Both the position numbers and the translations under genes were made by a program. Below the pieces are notes generated by a model that searched no databases, had not been told where the DNA came from, and saw only the letters and a program-made list of their open reading frames with translations. Positions 21,101-31,900 of a stretch of 64,000 nt of DNA are shown in pieces (position 1 is the first letter of the stretch; each line of letters starts with the position of its first letter). Source of the DNA: Microglena sp. YARC (lineage: Eukaryota; Chlorophyta; Chlorophyceae; Chlamydomonadales; Chlamydomonadaceae); contig CM039465.1 of NCBI GenBank assembly GCA_022414725.1, forward strand, positions 4,712,688 to 4,776,687, in the 5' to 3' direction.

Positions 21101-23426
21101 AATCCAATCACAAAAACTGCACGCACGTAGGTGAAGAGGAACCCAAGTCGGGGCTTTTGATAACCTGGCTCCATGTGAGTAAACTAAACCACCCATTCCT
21201 CTGCAACATTCTCACTGCAATACCACCGACCACAACCCCTCCCTCCACACTTGCAGAAAACAGCTTCCCCAGCGCTAACCTCGCCAGCTTCTGCTCACTC
21301 AAGGCCAGCATGACGGCAGTCAAAACCTACCAACACCTACCAACACCCACCAACACCGCACCACACAACCACGCACTGACCCACCACTGCACTCCCACAC
21401 CCACCAAGCCCCTTCCTCTGCAGAACTACCCAGCGCTATTCACCACCGTAGGCCGAGCCAGCCACAGACCACCAGCTCTGATTGATATGAGGTATGATGC
21501 GAATAGCTGCAGGGGGGGGGGGGGGGGGGGTGGGGGGCAGGGGCAATAGCAGGGGCAGATTGGGGGGCAAGGCAGGGGCAGTACTAGGGCAGAAGGGGGG
21601 CAAGGCAGGGGCAGTACAGGGGCAGAAGGGGGGCTTGGCAGGGGCAGTACCGGGGGCACGAAAGGGGGGCTTGGCAGGGGCAGGGCTTTCATTATCTTAG
21701 CATGTTACTGCTATGCTCCTGCTGCGAGCACGTGTTCAGGGTGTGTCTAGAATGCTGATCCCCCGCATCACTTTTCATTCCCAGCACTAGACTCCATCCT
21801 CCACCACCTCTACCACACCTACAACCACCCACGCAACCAACACACCACCACCACAACAACAACAACAACAACAACAACAAACAACAACAACAACAACAAC
21901 AACAACACCAACACCAACAACACCAACACCAGTGTTTCACACACAACACAACACCACCGAACAACAACAACACCAACACACACCAACACACACACTTTTA
22001 CCACCACAACACCAACACCACCACCACAAACACCACCACCCACCCAAATCAAACACTACCACCACACCACAACACCAACACACACCACACCACACCACCA
22101 CCACACCACCAGTGCTTCGTTTGTGCTGCTAGTACATGTTAAGGGCTGTCAATATCGTTCTGGTTTTAAGATTGTTGGGCGATATATCATCCGATATCGT
22201 ACTTTTAATTGCACAGTACATTTATATATATACCATACAATATCGTACGATATACCATACGATATACCATTTATAAATATATCATACAATATTGTACGCT
22301 ATACCTATATATTGGTATATCGTACGATATTGTATGGTATATCATGCCATATATATGTGTGTGAATACAATATCGCACACGACAACCCTGCATCTGTAGT
22401 AGTATTCTCATTTTACGTATGCATTGCACTTGTCTTATGGTAAGTATAATGTTTATATAGCCAATGGTTGTAACAACACTTAGTGTGTTGATAATGCTGA
22501 TAATACTGATAGATATGATAATACAGAAAAACTTAAAGATCCAAAAAGGGTCAATGGGAATATATTCGTAGCTGATTCACGATATGTATGATCTGTTTTG
22601 TTTTTGTCTTGATTTGTTTGTAAAAGTAGTGCGAGACAAACAGCCGCGTAGACACATGCGATGCTGATGAGCGCCATAAGCCATTACAGCTCCTGAAATG
22701 ATGTTGGGCAGCCCCAAATGCAACACACACATATATATATAAATACACACATGTACACAGACACAAATACGAGCGCCATAAGCGCCATTCTGCATCAGGC
22801 ACTCAGTAGTGAATTTATTTAACAACTTTTATTTCTTTCTAAAACTCAAAATGTATTGTACACCCAGTCTCATGCGCCAACCATGTGTTACATAGGTGGT
22901 CTCCCCAACTAGCTGGATCTCTCCCAACCATATATTGTAGCTTTAGCTAAGAGGCGAGTCCAAACTGGGTGGCCGGACATTCTTTAACGACTTTTTCTTT
23001 CTTTAAAAACGTCACATGTGCAAACCTTGTGTTACACAGCTGGCCTCCCCAACCAGATGCATCTCTCCCAACCAAATATTGTAGCTTTAGCTAAGAGGCG
23101 AGTCCAAACTGGGTGGCTGGACATTCTTTAACGATTGGTTTTTACATATATAGTACACCGTCCCATGAGCGTCCAACCATGTGTTACACAGCTGGCCTCC
23201 CCAACCAGATGCATCTCTCCCTACCATATATAGTAGCTTTAGCTATAAGGCGAGTCAAGATTTGATAGCCGGACATTCTTTAACAACTTATGGTTTTCTA
23301 GTAAACAAAATATAATATGCTCAGTCTCATGAGCCAACCGTGTGTTGCACAGGTGGTCTCCTCAACCAGATGCATCTCTACCATTGCTATCTTTGGTGGG
23401 CAAGGGTGTCTGCTTTGACACTGGAG
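14787..23426 (+). CDS. Leucyl aminopeptidase, peptidase family M17 (3' part missing)
   Basis: Exons in phase: 14787-14909, 15804-15999, 17394-17490, 18403-18474, 19353-19518, 21424-21491; then, after an unresolved small exon, 23370-23426. The N-terminal domain includes [16 protein letters not shown], an LPAGTYEL block and [15 protein letters not shown]. The catalytic domain begins with [16 protein letters not shown], followed by [13 protein letters not shown] and [12 protein letters not shown], which carries the first metal/active-site Lys and Asp of M17. The arrangement resembles the shorter alpha-proteobacterial-type M17 enzymes. These cleave N-terminal amino acids with two metal ions. The later NTDAEGR block was not found; the N gap at 25201 may hold it, or the gene is broken. 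Exon 1 is supported by phase and splice sites, less by homology. Confidence 0.85.
15244..15315 (-). other. tRNA-like sequence, probably a SINE remnant
   Basis: 72 nt on the minus strand with a terminal 6-bp stem (tagcat / atgcta), a B-box-like gggttcaaaccc and an A-box-like stretch. The internal segment folds as a gcaggaa/ttcctgc hairpin in place of a cloverleaf, so I do not call it a tRNA gene. It lies in intron 1 of the aminopeptidase. Confidence 0.3.
16372..16430 (+). repeat. Copy of the 3' edge of aminopeptidase exon 2 with its donor
   Basis: The segment gccctggccaacaaaatgcc, then agcag and GTATGC, repeats the true exon end (gccctggccaccaaactccc, agcag, GTACGT at 15999) 425 bp downstream. 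Confidence 0.75.
16450..16660. repeat. (TGTC)n microsatellite
   Basis: Near-perfect tetranucleotide array (tgtctgtctgtc) with a few interruptions. It gives long Cys/Ser/Leu/Val frames that are not genes. Confidence 0.95.
17060..17350. repeat. AT-rich palindromes (tatcgtacgata type)
   Basis: Two patches of gatatatc/cgtacgatatcg palindromes (17060-17180 and 17290-17350) like those at 22165-22395. They probably belong to one small dispersed element family. Confidence 0.5.
17565..18395. repeat. C-rich / polypyrimidine and (CACACC)n tract in aminopeptidase intron 3
   Basis: Cytosine-rich on the plus strand: CA dinucleotides, cacccacacc repeats, then units such as ccctccctcc and a run of about 34 C near 18155. 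It ends at the acceptor of exon 4 (18402). Proline-rich frames here are artefacts. Confidence 0.9.
18475..18652 (+). repeat. 52-bp tandem repeat starting at the exon 4 donor
   Basis: About three and a half copies of gtacgactgactagt...gccctacctcactgtacctcaggca. Each begins at a donor-like GTACGACTG, as in the real donor at 18475. Confidence 0.8.
18664..18920. mobile_element. Dispersed element: family B arm plus family C body
   Basis: A family B arm (gctgcctaaaagctgctgct) is followed by a body with ttacagtccaggggtaggcc ... aagggcttaaaaagaaaa ... ctgaaccccgaacaatcatt. The body recurs at 23740-23860 and 43256-43376, with fragments near 32090 and 47325. No coding frame. Confidence 0.6.
19105..19335. 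repeat. Minisatellite of gagcactgaaccctgaa units
   Basis: Units of 7-21 bp combining ccctgaa and gagcactgaa, ending 18 bp before the acceptor of aminopeptidase exon 5. Confidence 0.9.
19562..19699 (+). pseudogene. Duplicate of aminopeptidase exon 5 (pseudo-exon)
   Basis: Almost the whole of exon 5 is repeated 195 bp downstream, from [16 protein letters not shown] to GEELLEQ, followed by the same donor GTGCGCATGGG. The upstream end lacks the exon 5 acceptor (no AG directly before tattaccttgcc). ARD has become AHD. The frame is open. If spliced in it would duplicate about 46 residues. It is most simply a recent tandem duplication. Confidence 0.85.
19740..20205. repeat. (GAT)n microsatellite
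   Basis: Long, interrupted tgatgatgatga array with occasional gatcatca inversions; it directly follows the duplicated exon. Confidence 0.95.
20228..20732. mobile_element. Nested inverted-repeat element (family B core inside longer arms)
   Basis: The outer arms 20228-20336 and about 20610-20732 are complementary (shared landmarks: gcaagcaccagacttgtacc, aacacgttttccgcccagat). The inner arms 20358-20400 and 20535-20577 are the family B arms. The result is a hairpin-capable sequence of about 505 bp in intron 5 of the aminopeptidase. Confidence 0.7.
20745..20975 (+). mobile_element. Dispersed element, family D
   Basis: Shares blocks gtcgcaagtgacgcggaaaa, a GCGACAG-like middle and a terminal ggggctcccgctccc with 45204-45425 and, inverted, with 52772-52977. 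About 220 bp, non-coding. Confidence 0.6.
21505..21690. repeat. G-rich minisatellite
   Basis: Units of about 22-27 bp (ggggcaaggcaggggcagta) directly after aminopeptidase exon 6, preceded by a G run at 21511. Confidence 0.9.
21790..22110. repeat. (CAA)n / (CACCA)n simple repeat
   Basis: Runs of caacaacaacaacaacaaca and caccaccacaccaacacca; all frames across it are low-complexity. Confidence 0.95.
22140..22400. repeat. AT-rich palindromic patch
   Basis: Repeated tatcgtacgatatacc-type palindromes like those at 17060-17350. Confidence 0.5.
22895..23369 (+). repeat. Copies of the acceptor and 5' edge of aminopeptidase exon 7
   Basis: Tandem units of about 140 bp with caaccagatgcatctctccc followed by aaccatatattgtagctttagc; copies near 22908, 23052 and 23198. 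The true acceptor is at 23369 (caaccag, then atgcatctctaccattgc). Confidence 0.8.
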
Positions 23427-23544
23427 GTGAGCTGGAAATGTCATAAATATATCATTAAATGAGTAGTGTGTCTTATTAGGTGTGAGGTTGAGGAGGCCGG
23501 CCCGTTTGCTTGCACTGAGGCCAACAAGACAAGTAGCACCTTAA

Positions 23545-24412
23545 AATGAGCCCTGGTGGGCAAGGGTGTCTGCTTTGACACTGGAGGTGAGCTGGAAGTG
23601 TCACACATAAATAAATAGTGTGCCTTTATCTTAGGGCTTATGGAGCTGCCTAGAAGCTGCTGCTTGTAGCTGTATGTATGTATGTATGTACGTATGTATG
23701 TATGTATGTATGTATGTATGTATGTATGTATGTATGTATGTTACAGTCCAGGGGTAGGCCAAATAGGCTAAAGAGACTTGCCCAACCGTATAGGAAGGGC
23801 TTAAAAAGAACAAGCACTGATGAGCCGAGCCCCAAAAAATCACTGAAAAGGAAACTATGACAAGCAGCACCTTCAAATGAACCCTGGCGGGCATAGGTGT
23901 CTGCCTTGTCACTGGAGGTGCGCTGTATGGGTTTTCTATGGTTTTCTATGGTTTCTGGGGGTTTTATGATTTTCTAGGGGTTTCTGGGTTTCTAGGGATG
24001 TCCTGTCGGTGCGCTGCATGTTTTTCTAGACATTTGGCAGATCTGGCCTGCAGATTCTGTCTGCTTCCAGACACACTAGGTTGCATTAGCTTTGGCTAAA
24101 TAACCAGTCAGGAGAGCTGCCTAGAAGGTACTGCTTTTAGCTGAAAAGAGAATTTGGCACTGCCAAGTTGCGCCTTGAAAAGAACCTTGGTGGACAAGGC
24201 GTCTGCTTTGAGGCTGGAGGTGAGCTGGAGAGATGTCATATAGCATTTATGAATAAACAAGTGAGTGCGTCTTATTAGGTGTGCGGTTTTGAGTTTGAGG
24301 CCGGCCCGCTTGCTTGCACTGGAGCCAGCAAGAAAAGTAGAAACTGAAATGAGTCCTGGTGGGCTTTATTCAGGGCGGTGGGCTGCCTTGACACTTTGAA
24401 GGTGCACTGCAT
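23545..24412 (+). repeat. Copies of the 3' edge of aminopeptidase exon 7 with its donor
   Basis: Segments ctggtgggcaagggtgtctg...cactggagGTGAGCTGG recur near 23550 (intact, same residues as the exon), 23883 (diverged), 24187 (K and D positions altered) and 24357 (very diverged). The exon itself encodes the M17 Lys/Asp active-site segment. Confidence 0.85.
23640..23860. mobile_element. Dispersed element: family B arm, (TATG)n, family C body
   Basis: Same order as at 18664-18920: gctgcctagaagctgctgct, then a gtatgtatgt microsatellite, then ttacagtccaggggtaggcc to aagggcttaaaaagaacaag. Confidence 0.6.
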
Positions 24413-25200
24413 CTCGTTTTCTAGGGCTTTCTATGTGCGACCAAAAATGGTGTTTGTTGATTACGTTATCTGGAGGTTCTAGGGTTTCTAGGTGGCGCTG
24501 CATGGGTTTTCTAAGGTTTCAGGGGTTTCTATGGTTTTCTAGAGTTTTCTTGGGTTTCTAGGTTTTCTAGGTGCACTGGCATGGGAGTTTCAGGGTTTCC
24601 CTGGGGGTTCTTGGCTTTTTCTTGTGCTCTGCATGGGAGTCTTCCGGGGTGTGTGAATCTTTATTTAGGAGGTTGGGGACTTCATATACGTGCACCGCAT
24701 GGGTTTTCTAGACTTCAGAGTTCTGGCCAGCAAGATTCTGATCCAAAGGTGTCTGTGCCTTGAGAGCGTGCCAGGACTGCTGACAATGCACAATGTGGTG
24801 CCGATGCAGTAGTGTCAGGCATGGTATCTGCTGTTGAAGCTGGATCGCCAGCTGGATCGCCAGCTGGCAGGATCAAGCAGAGCAGGGAGCAGACATGAAT
24901 GGAAACTTGCAGGAGTGTCTGGCCAGAGCGGGAGGTCAGATCAGAATAGGAAGAGGCTAGATGGGAGAGGGGCAGTTGGGGCGTCAGCTGTTTCCATCAG
25001 ATGTTACAAGCCGTACCAAAAGTGCTTCATGAGGTGTCATAGCAAGCATTAATAAAAAAAAAACGTTAATGAAATTAAAGGAGTGCCACCTTTAACGAGG
25101 TGTAGGTTGAGGGGCCGCCGTTTGCTTGCGGCTGGGACAAAATCACCTGAAGGTCATGATTATAGAAATGGGTTGTGCGGTTAACGAGGGTTGACCTTCG

Positions 25201-26200
25201 NNNNNNNNNNNNNNNNNNNNNNNNNNNNNNNNNNNNNNNNNNNNNNNNNNNNNNNNNNNNNNNNNNNNNNNNNNNNNNNNNNNNNNNNNNNNNNNNNNNN
25301 NNNNNNNNNNNNNNNNNNNNNNNNNNNNNNNNNNNNNNNNNNNNNNNNNNNNNNNNNNNNNNNNNNNNNNNNNNNNNNNNNNNNNNNNNNNNNNNNNNNN
25401 NNNNNNNNNNNNNNNNNNNNNNNNNNNNNNNNNNNNNNNNNNNNNNNNNNNNNNNNNNNNNNNNNNNNNNNNNNNNNNNNNNNNNNNNNNNNNNNNNNNN
25501 NNNNNNNNNNNNNNNNNNNNNNNNNNNNNNNNNNNNNNNNNNNNNNNNNNNNNNNNNNNNNNNNNNNNNNNNNNNNNNNNNNNNNNNNNNNNNNNNNNNN
25601 NNNNNNNNNNNNNNNNNNNNNNNNNNNNNNNNNNNNNNNNNNNNNNNNNNNNNNNNNNNNNNNNNNNNNNNNNNNNNNNNNNNNNNNNNNNNNNNNNNNN
25701 NNNNNNNNNNNNNNNNNNNNNNNNNNNNNNNNNNNNNNNNNNNNNNNNNNNNNNNNNNNNNNNNNNNNNNNNNNNNNNNNNNNNNNNNNNNNNNNNNNNN
25801 NNNNNNNNNNNNNNNNNNNNNNNNNNNNNNNNNNNNNNNNNNNNNNNNNNNNNNNNNNNNNNNNNNNNNNNNNNNNNNNNNNNNNNNNNNNNNNNNNNNN
25901 NNNNNNNNNNNNNNNNNNNNNNNNNNNNNNNNNNNNNNNNNNNNNNNNNNNNNNNNNNNNNNNNNNNNNNNNNNNNNNNNNNNNNNNNNNNNNNNNNNNN
26001 NNNNNNNNNNNNNNNNNNNNNNNNNNNNNNNNNNNNNNNNNNNNNNNNNNNNNNNNNNNNNNNNNNNNNNNNNNNNNNNNNNNNNNNNNNNNNNNNNNNN
26101 NNNNNNNNNNNNNNNNNNNNNNNNNNNNNNNNNNNNNNNNNNNNNNNNNNNNNNNNNNNNNNNNNNNNNNNNNNNNNNNNNNNNNNNNNNNNNNNNNNNN
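25201..26200. other. Assembly gap (1000 N)
   Basis: Exactly 1000 N, so probably a placeholder length. Frames reported through it are meaningless. Missing exons of the aminopeptidase may lie here. Confidence 1.
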
Positions 26201-28960
26201 CACAGCCCCTCCTCGCCCCCTCTTCTCCAACCCCCTCCACCGTCCCCCCCTCTTCAATCCTTCTCCGGCCCCTCCCCTCATCCCCTCCTCTTCAACATCT
26301 CCTCCGTTCCCTTCAGTTCAACCCCCTCCCTCCATTGCCGTACCTCTTCTCCAACCCCTCCATCGTCCCCTCCTCTAAACCCCTTCTCGGACCCCTCATC
26401 CCCAACCCTCTCCTGCCACTCCCTCTCTAACAACCCCTTCTCGGCCCCTCATCTCAAAACCTCTCCGCCCTCTCTTCAACCCCTCCTCCGGCCCGTCACC
26501 TCCAACCCCTCCTTCATCCCCTCATCTCTAACCTCTCCACTGCTCCCTCCTCTTCTACCTCTCATCCGTCCCATCATCTCCAGCCCCTCTTCAGTCCCCT
26601 CCTCTTCAGCCCTACTGCATCCCCGCCTCAAGCACCTTACACATCCATTCCTATCTTTCGCCCCTGCCATCCCACATCCTGTCCCCACCTCTTCAGCCTC
26701 TCGTCCAACTACCACCTTCCTTCAGCCCCTCATCTGCCCCCTCCTCTTCAGCCCCTCCTCCGTCCCCTCATGTCCAAGCCCTCCAGCCCCTCGTAATCAG
26801 CCCCTCCTCCACCCCCAGCTCTTTAGCCAGCCCCTTCATCTCTTCCTACTATCTTCAAGTCCCTTTCATCCCCTCCTCGTCCCCATCAAAATAAGACCCG
26901 TCATCCGCCCCCTTCCCTTAAGCCCTTGTACCCTCCCACCTCCACTTCCAGTCCTTTGTTTACCCCTCCTCAGCCCTGCCACCATTCTCCTCTTCAGACC
27001 CTCCTCATTCCCCTTCTTCAACCCTCTCGACACCCCTCTATCCTCCTCTTCAGACCCTTCACCCCACCTCCATCCTTTTCTTAAGACTCTCCTCCACCCC
27101 CTCCTGCTACTGCCCCCTCCTCATTCCCATCTTTCAGCCACTCTGTCCCCTCCTCTTCAGTGCCCCTCCTTATCCACCCCTCCAGCCCCTCATCCATCCT
27201 TTTTCAGCCCTTTTCTTCCCTCTCTCTTGCAGCACCCCCTCTGTCCCTACCTCTTCAGACCCTCCTCCGTACCCTCCTCTTCAGCCCCCACTCATTCTCC
27301 TTGTTTTCAGCCCCTCCTGAGCCTTCCCTGCCCCACATCGTTCCCTCTCTTTGACCCTCGTCACGTCCCTACTCGCCAGCCTCTTTTCAAACCACCTCTC
27401 CTTCCCCCCTTCCTTCAGCCCCTCCTTACTCCCCTCCTCTTCAGTCCACCAGCCCCTCCACTCCCTCCGTCACCTTTTCAGCCCGCTGCTCCATCCTCTC
27501 TTGCAGACTTTCTCCATCCCCTCCTCTTCATCCGTCAAGGCCACTCCCCTCTCTCAGCCCATCCTCTTCTACCCCTCATTTATTCACTCTTCCAGGCCCT
27601 CCCCCCATCCCCTCCTCTTCCGCCTCTCCAATGCCTCCCCCGTCCCCTTTTCAGCCCCCCCATTATCCCTCGTCGGCCTCTTCTACCCCTCCTCGATCCC
27701 CTTCTCAGCTCTTGAAGCCCCCTTATCCACCCCCTCTCCTTGCCCCTCCTTGTACCCTCCTCTTCCGCCCTCCAGTGCCTTCCTCCGTCCCCTCTTCAAA
27801 CCCCTCTCTGTCCCTCCTCTTCAGACCCTACCCAGATCCCCGCCTCTGTTCCCTTCCTAATTAGCTCCGCATCCGCCCCCCCCCCCCCCCGCTCTCTAGC
27901 CCCTCCCAGCGCTCCCTCCCTCCCCTCTTCGATCCCCCATCCCTCACTCCTCTGCAGCCTCCTCCGCCGTCCCCTCCTCTCCAGTCCCCCTCCTCCGTCC
28001 TCCTGTTAATTCGCCCCCCTCCGCCCCCTCCGCATTCCCCTCATCCAGGTCCCCCATCATCTACCCCCCCACCCACCACCACCCCTTCACCGCTCTGCAC
28101 ACTCCCCTCTTCACCCCACCCCCACCCCCCAATCCATCCCTCCTCTGAAAAGTAATCTCAATCCGTTCCCCTCCTCTCCAGCCCCTGCCTCCAGCCCCTC
28201 GTCCTAATCAGCCCTTCCTCCGCCCCTTCCCATCCCCTGCCCACCCCCTCTACCACTCTGCCCCTCCCTATTCACCCCTCCCCCCATTCTCCTCTTCCAA
28301 GCATTCTCCTCTGCAACCCCACTCCTCTACAAATACTCCAGCCCCTCCTCCGTCCCTCTCTCTATCTTTCAGCCCCTCCAGCACCTCCATCTCCCCTCCT
28401 TTAGCCCCACTTCTGCCCCCTCCTTTGTGCCCTCCTCCATTTTTTTTATGCCACTTCCCATCGCTTCCGCCCCTCTTCCCCACTTCTTCCCCCAGTGCCT
28501 TCTCCCTTCCCATCTTACACCTGTCCCAGCCCCCTCCTCTCCACTATATACCCTTCTCACCTCCTCCGTCCTCCCCCCCCCATCCTCCCCCCTCCCTCTG
28601 TCCCTGCTCCCTCCATCCTACCCTCCATTTCCTTTTCCATCCTCTCCTTCTCCTCCCCCATTCCCCCCCCCCCCCCCCCCCAGAAACACCCAATCCCCTA
28701 CTCCTCCACTCATCTCCCCCCCCCTCACCCCATCTCCCTCCTCCCCCTCTCCTCCCCTCCTCCACCTCAGCTAGTCCACCATTGCTTTTCTCTCCCGACC
28801 TACTCCTCCCTCCCAACGCCTCTCCTTTCTCCCCTCCTCCTCCCCTTTCCCTCCCCTCCCCCCCCTCTTTCTGCTCCCTCCCCTCTCCTCCCGTCCCCCC
28901 ATCATCTGCTCACCTCCCTGTTATCTTTCTCCTTCCTCACCCCCCCACCGCCTTAACTTA
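26201..28960. repeat. Polypyrimidine minisatellite tract
   Basis: About 2.76 kb almost purely C+T on the plus strand. Units of about 20-35 bp, typically cccctcctcttcagcccctc, carry a recurrent ttcag as the main purine interruption. Every unit therefore resembles a polypyrimidine tract plus AG acceptor. The very long Pro/Ser/Leu frame is an artefact of composition. Confidence 0.9.
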
Positions 28961-31900
28961 GCCAATCTTCCGCTCCTCCCGGCCGGAAAACGGTCACAAG
29001 GGGGTATGGCTGCCCAAGCAAGGCCGTCACACAGGAAGCAAAACAAAAGTAATGATAACGCCTTAACCAATGATGTACAAAACAGATGTTAAACACCCTG
29101 GATATCTGTTCATCAACCTGAACAAGGTGCAGGCTGCCGCAGGGTGTAGCCAAGCTTACCCTAGGGGCTACCGTTAGGAGAAGCTCCTCCTCCGTCCATC
29201 TCTCTACCCTCATCAAACCCAAGACCTACTCCCGGTCCCACCTCGCCACAAGCGAAGCTGAAGTAAGGGAAGCGAGCCCATACATCCACCACTGCCTCCT
29301 CCTCCTGCCTATGGTAAAACCAAATACAAGTGTGGTGGTCAAGTCATACGACCACGTGAGGGCTGGTGCTCCAGAAAGTGAGATGCTAGGACTCGAACGG
29401 GGAGTGCACCTCGCACACTTGAACTGGTTTCATAGCTCCAACCAATCAGCGCTGTTCACGATTGCGGCTTCGGCAGTAAAATTTAACTTGGTTACATAGC
29501 TTCAGCCAGCATTTTTGCTGCTCGCCAGTAAATAATGCAATAATGTAATGTAAACTCGAAGAAAACACTTTTTTCCTTCAATTTTTTCTTTCCTCTCACA
29601 CTCGAACTGGTTACATAGCTCCAACCAATCAGCGGATGTTCACCGGCTTTGGTAGTAAAAATAAGACAGTTACCAAGAAAAATGTATCAGCTTAAGACAC
29701 TTCAGAGAGTGGACAGAGATGCTTGCAGCGGTCAGACGCGCCAATCTACACACGGAGATAAAAATAACTTTACAAAGACTGGGGATCTCCCAAGGGGCAC
29801 CAGCGGAGGAAAGGGGCGGCCGCCTGGAACCTAATCAGGGTACAGGCTAGACAGCGCGTGTCATGAGAACCGGTGACGCAGGCAACAGGAAGCTGTCACC
29901 GTGTCATGAAGAATGACACAGTCTACGGGAAGCAGACACAGTACTGTCAGTACCGATAGTTCTAAGGAAGTACATAAGTAGTCACTAAGTCATAAAACGA
30001 TTGAGTGAACCGCAATTTATGCTGATAAAATGTAAGTGCGAACAAATCATATTTTGGAACGGGGAGTATACCGTGGGCACAATGTATTCCGGTCTTACAT
30101 TACATTACATGTTAAAGTCTACTTGACACCGCGAGGGTGTACGAGACTCACTGCTTTAAACAAAAAGGAAAAGCACCCACAAAGCAAAAAAATGCATGTT
30201 ATCCTGTATTTGCTTTTCAGGCCGTTTTGTGTCCACAATCTCTGCAGTAATCCTGTTAAGCACGGTATCACGCTATTGTCTATCAAACGATCATGTGACC
30301 TGATGTCGTACGATATTTCGAGTTATTGTGTTCCTTGTACGATTTATTGTGCTGGATAGATGTTGTGCTGGATATACTCAGCAAAAATCAATGCGAGGAC
30401 CGTACAGCGCCAGAGCAGGTGGACAGTTTATAACAGTGAGGGTTTAGGCCAAATGCGCCCATCATAAGTTGGTCAGGAGGTTAACTAAAAAAACGAAAGA
30501 AATAGCACATTATTAGATAGCCTACCAATATCTACCGGTATCTGTTTTGCTAATGGGTTTCCAATAGCTACAGGTTTCGATTTCAGATTAATTATCATCA
30601 TAAGATGCAGGAGTAGCCCAGGCCGATCGATTTTTCTGAGAATGGGGCTGTAATGGCATGTTGTCTCATGGCGATATTAAAAGTTACTTTTCAGGGCATT
30701 CTGAGCACCTCATTTAGGGGGGGGAGGGCGGGGGGTCTGAGCCCTCATTTTGTATTTTGCTACCTTTTTGCTACATTTTTACTCAGACCTCAATATGACA
30801 TTCTGAGAGTCTGAGACCACCTCTGATTAGGCCTTGGGAAGGGTAGTCTATTGGCAACACTTTGGACCTCGTGCAATAAGTATTTACCCCCCCCCCACTT
30901 TTTAATAAAAAGCAGTCTTTGCAGGTCCTTGGTTACATATTTGGTATGTCTATTGGGGCGTTTTTATTGAGCCACCTTGCTGCCATCATTCGCCTGGTTT
31001 GGACGAAACCTGGAATGGCCTCCGGCCAAGGCCCATTCAACATTGGGGCCTAGTTGGGTGGGGCCCAAGGGGAAGTGTAATTGAACCATGCTGAGAAAAC
31101 TGTTCTGCTACTGTTTGTTTGGACCGGTTTGGTATAATGAAAACCTCCAGTTTCTGCCCGCCCCTGCAAAGGTGAAGGGTGACTACGATACTTGGGCAAC
31201 CCAAACGCCTGGCGGCAGACAACACACGGGACCTGGAGGGAACAGGGACCGGTGTGTACTTTGCCTACTAACTGAGTCAGGTGCCGACATATAGTTCGGA
31301 CAATAACAGGGAGGGGGGGGGGGGGGGGGGGGGGGGGGGTCACAGCCTCCTCAGGTTTTTTGAGGCGGGGGGGGAAAAGGGGGGAGTGAACTTTTTTGTC
31401 TACTCCCGTAAGATTTAACAATTGATCAGCACTAAGAAAACACTCAAAAACGAACATTATAAAAATAGAAAACACTCAAATCGAGGATTTGAGGGAGAGA
31501 GCATCGTATCCTAGAGCTTAACAAAAAAACAGCGAAGTAGCGGAATAAGTGTATATCGTTGACAAGCAAAGAGTTGCCGTGGCCTAATTAGCGAGATTCC
31601 ACAAGGAGACGGAACATGACATGAGGCACAGAATATTCACGAGACAAACAAGGAGAGAGGCTTCTTCTTAAAAGTGCTGTGTAGAGAACTGATGTTGTAC
31701 TAGACTTCCCGAATTCGCCAATTGTCATCCATTAGAGCGGTCTAACAAGTCATGGTTCCCGTTGTCTTGCACGTAATGAATCGATTAATTCGGAGGTCAG
31801 TGTTTGATTCTCGTCAAGGGTACGTCGAGGGCTTTGAAAGCCTGGGGGGCTACTCTTCATGTTGTGGGACCTGTGCCTTCCAATATATTTAGGGCGATAC

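Noticed and set aside
25143..27715. Frames of 365-846 codons through the N gap and the C/T-rich tract
   Set aside because: They exist only because N codons are counted as open and the polypyrimidine composition lacks stops; no start, domain or splice support.
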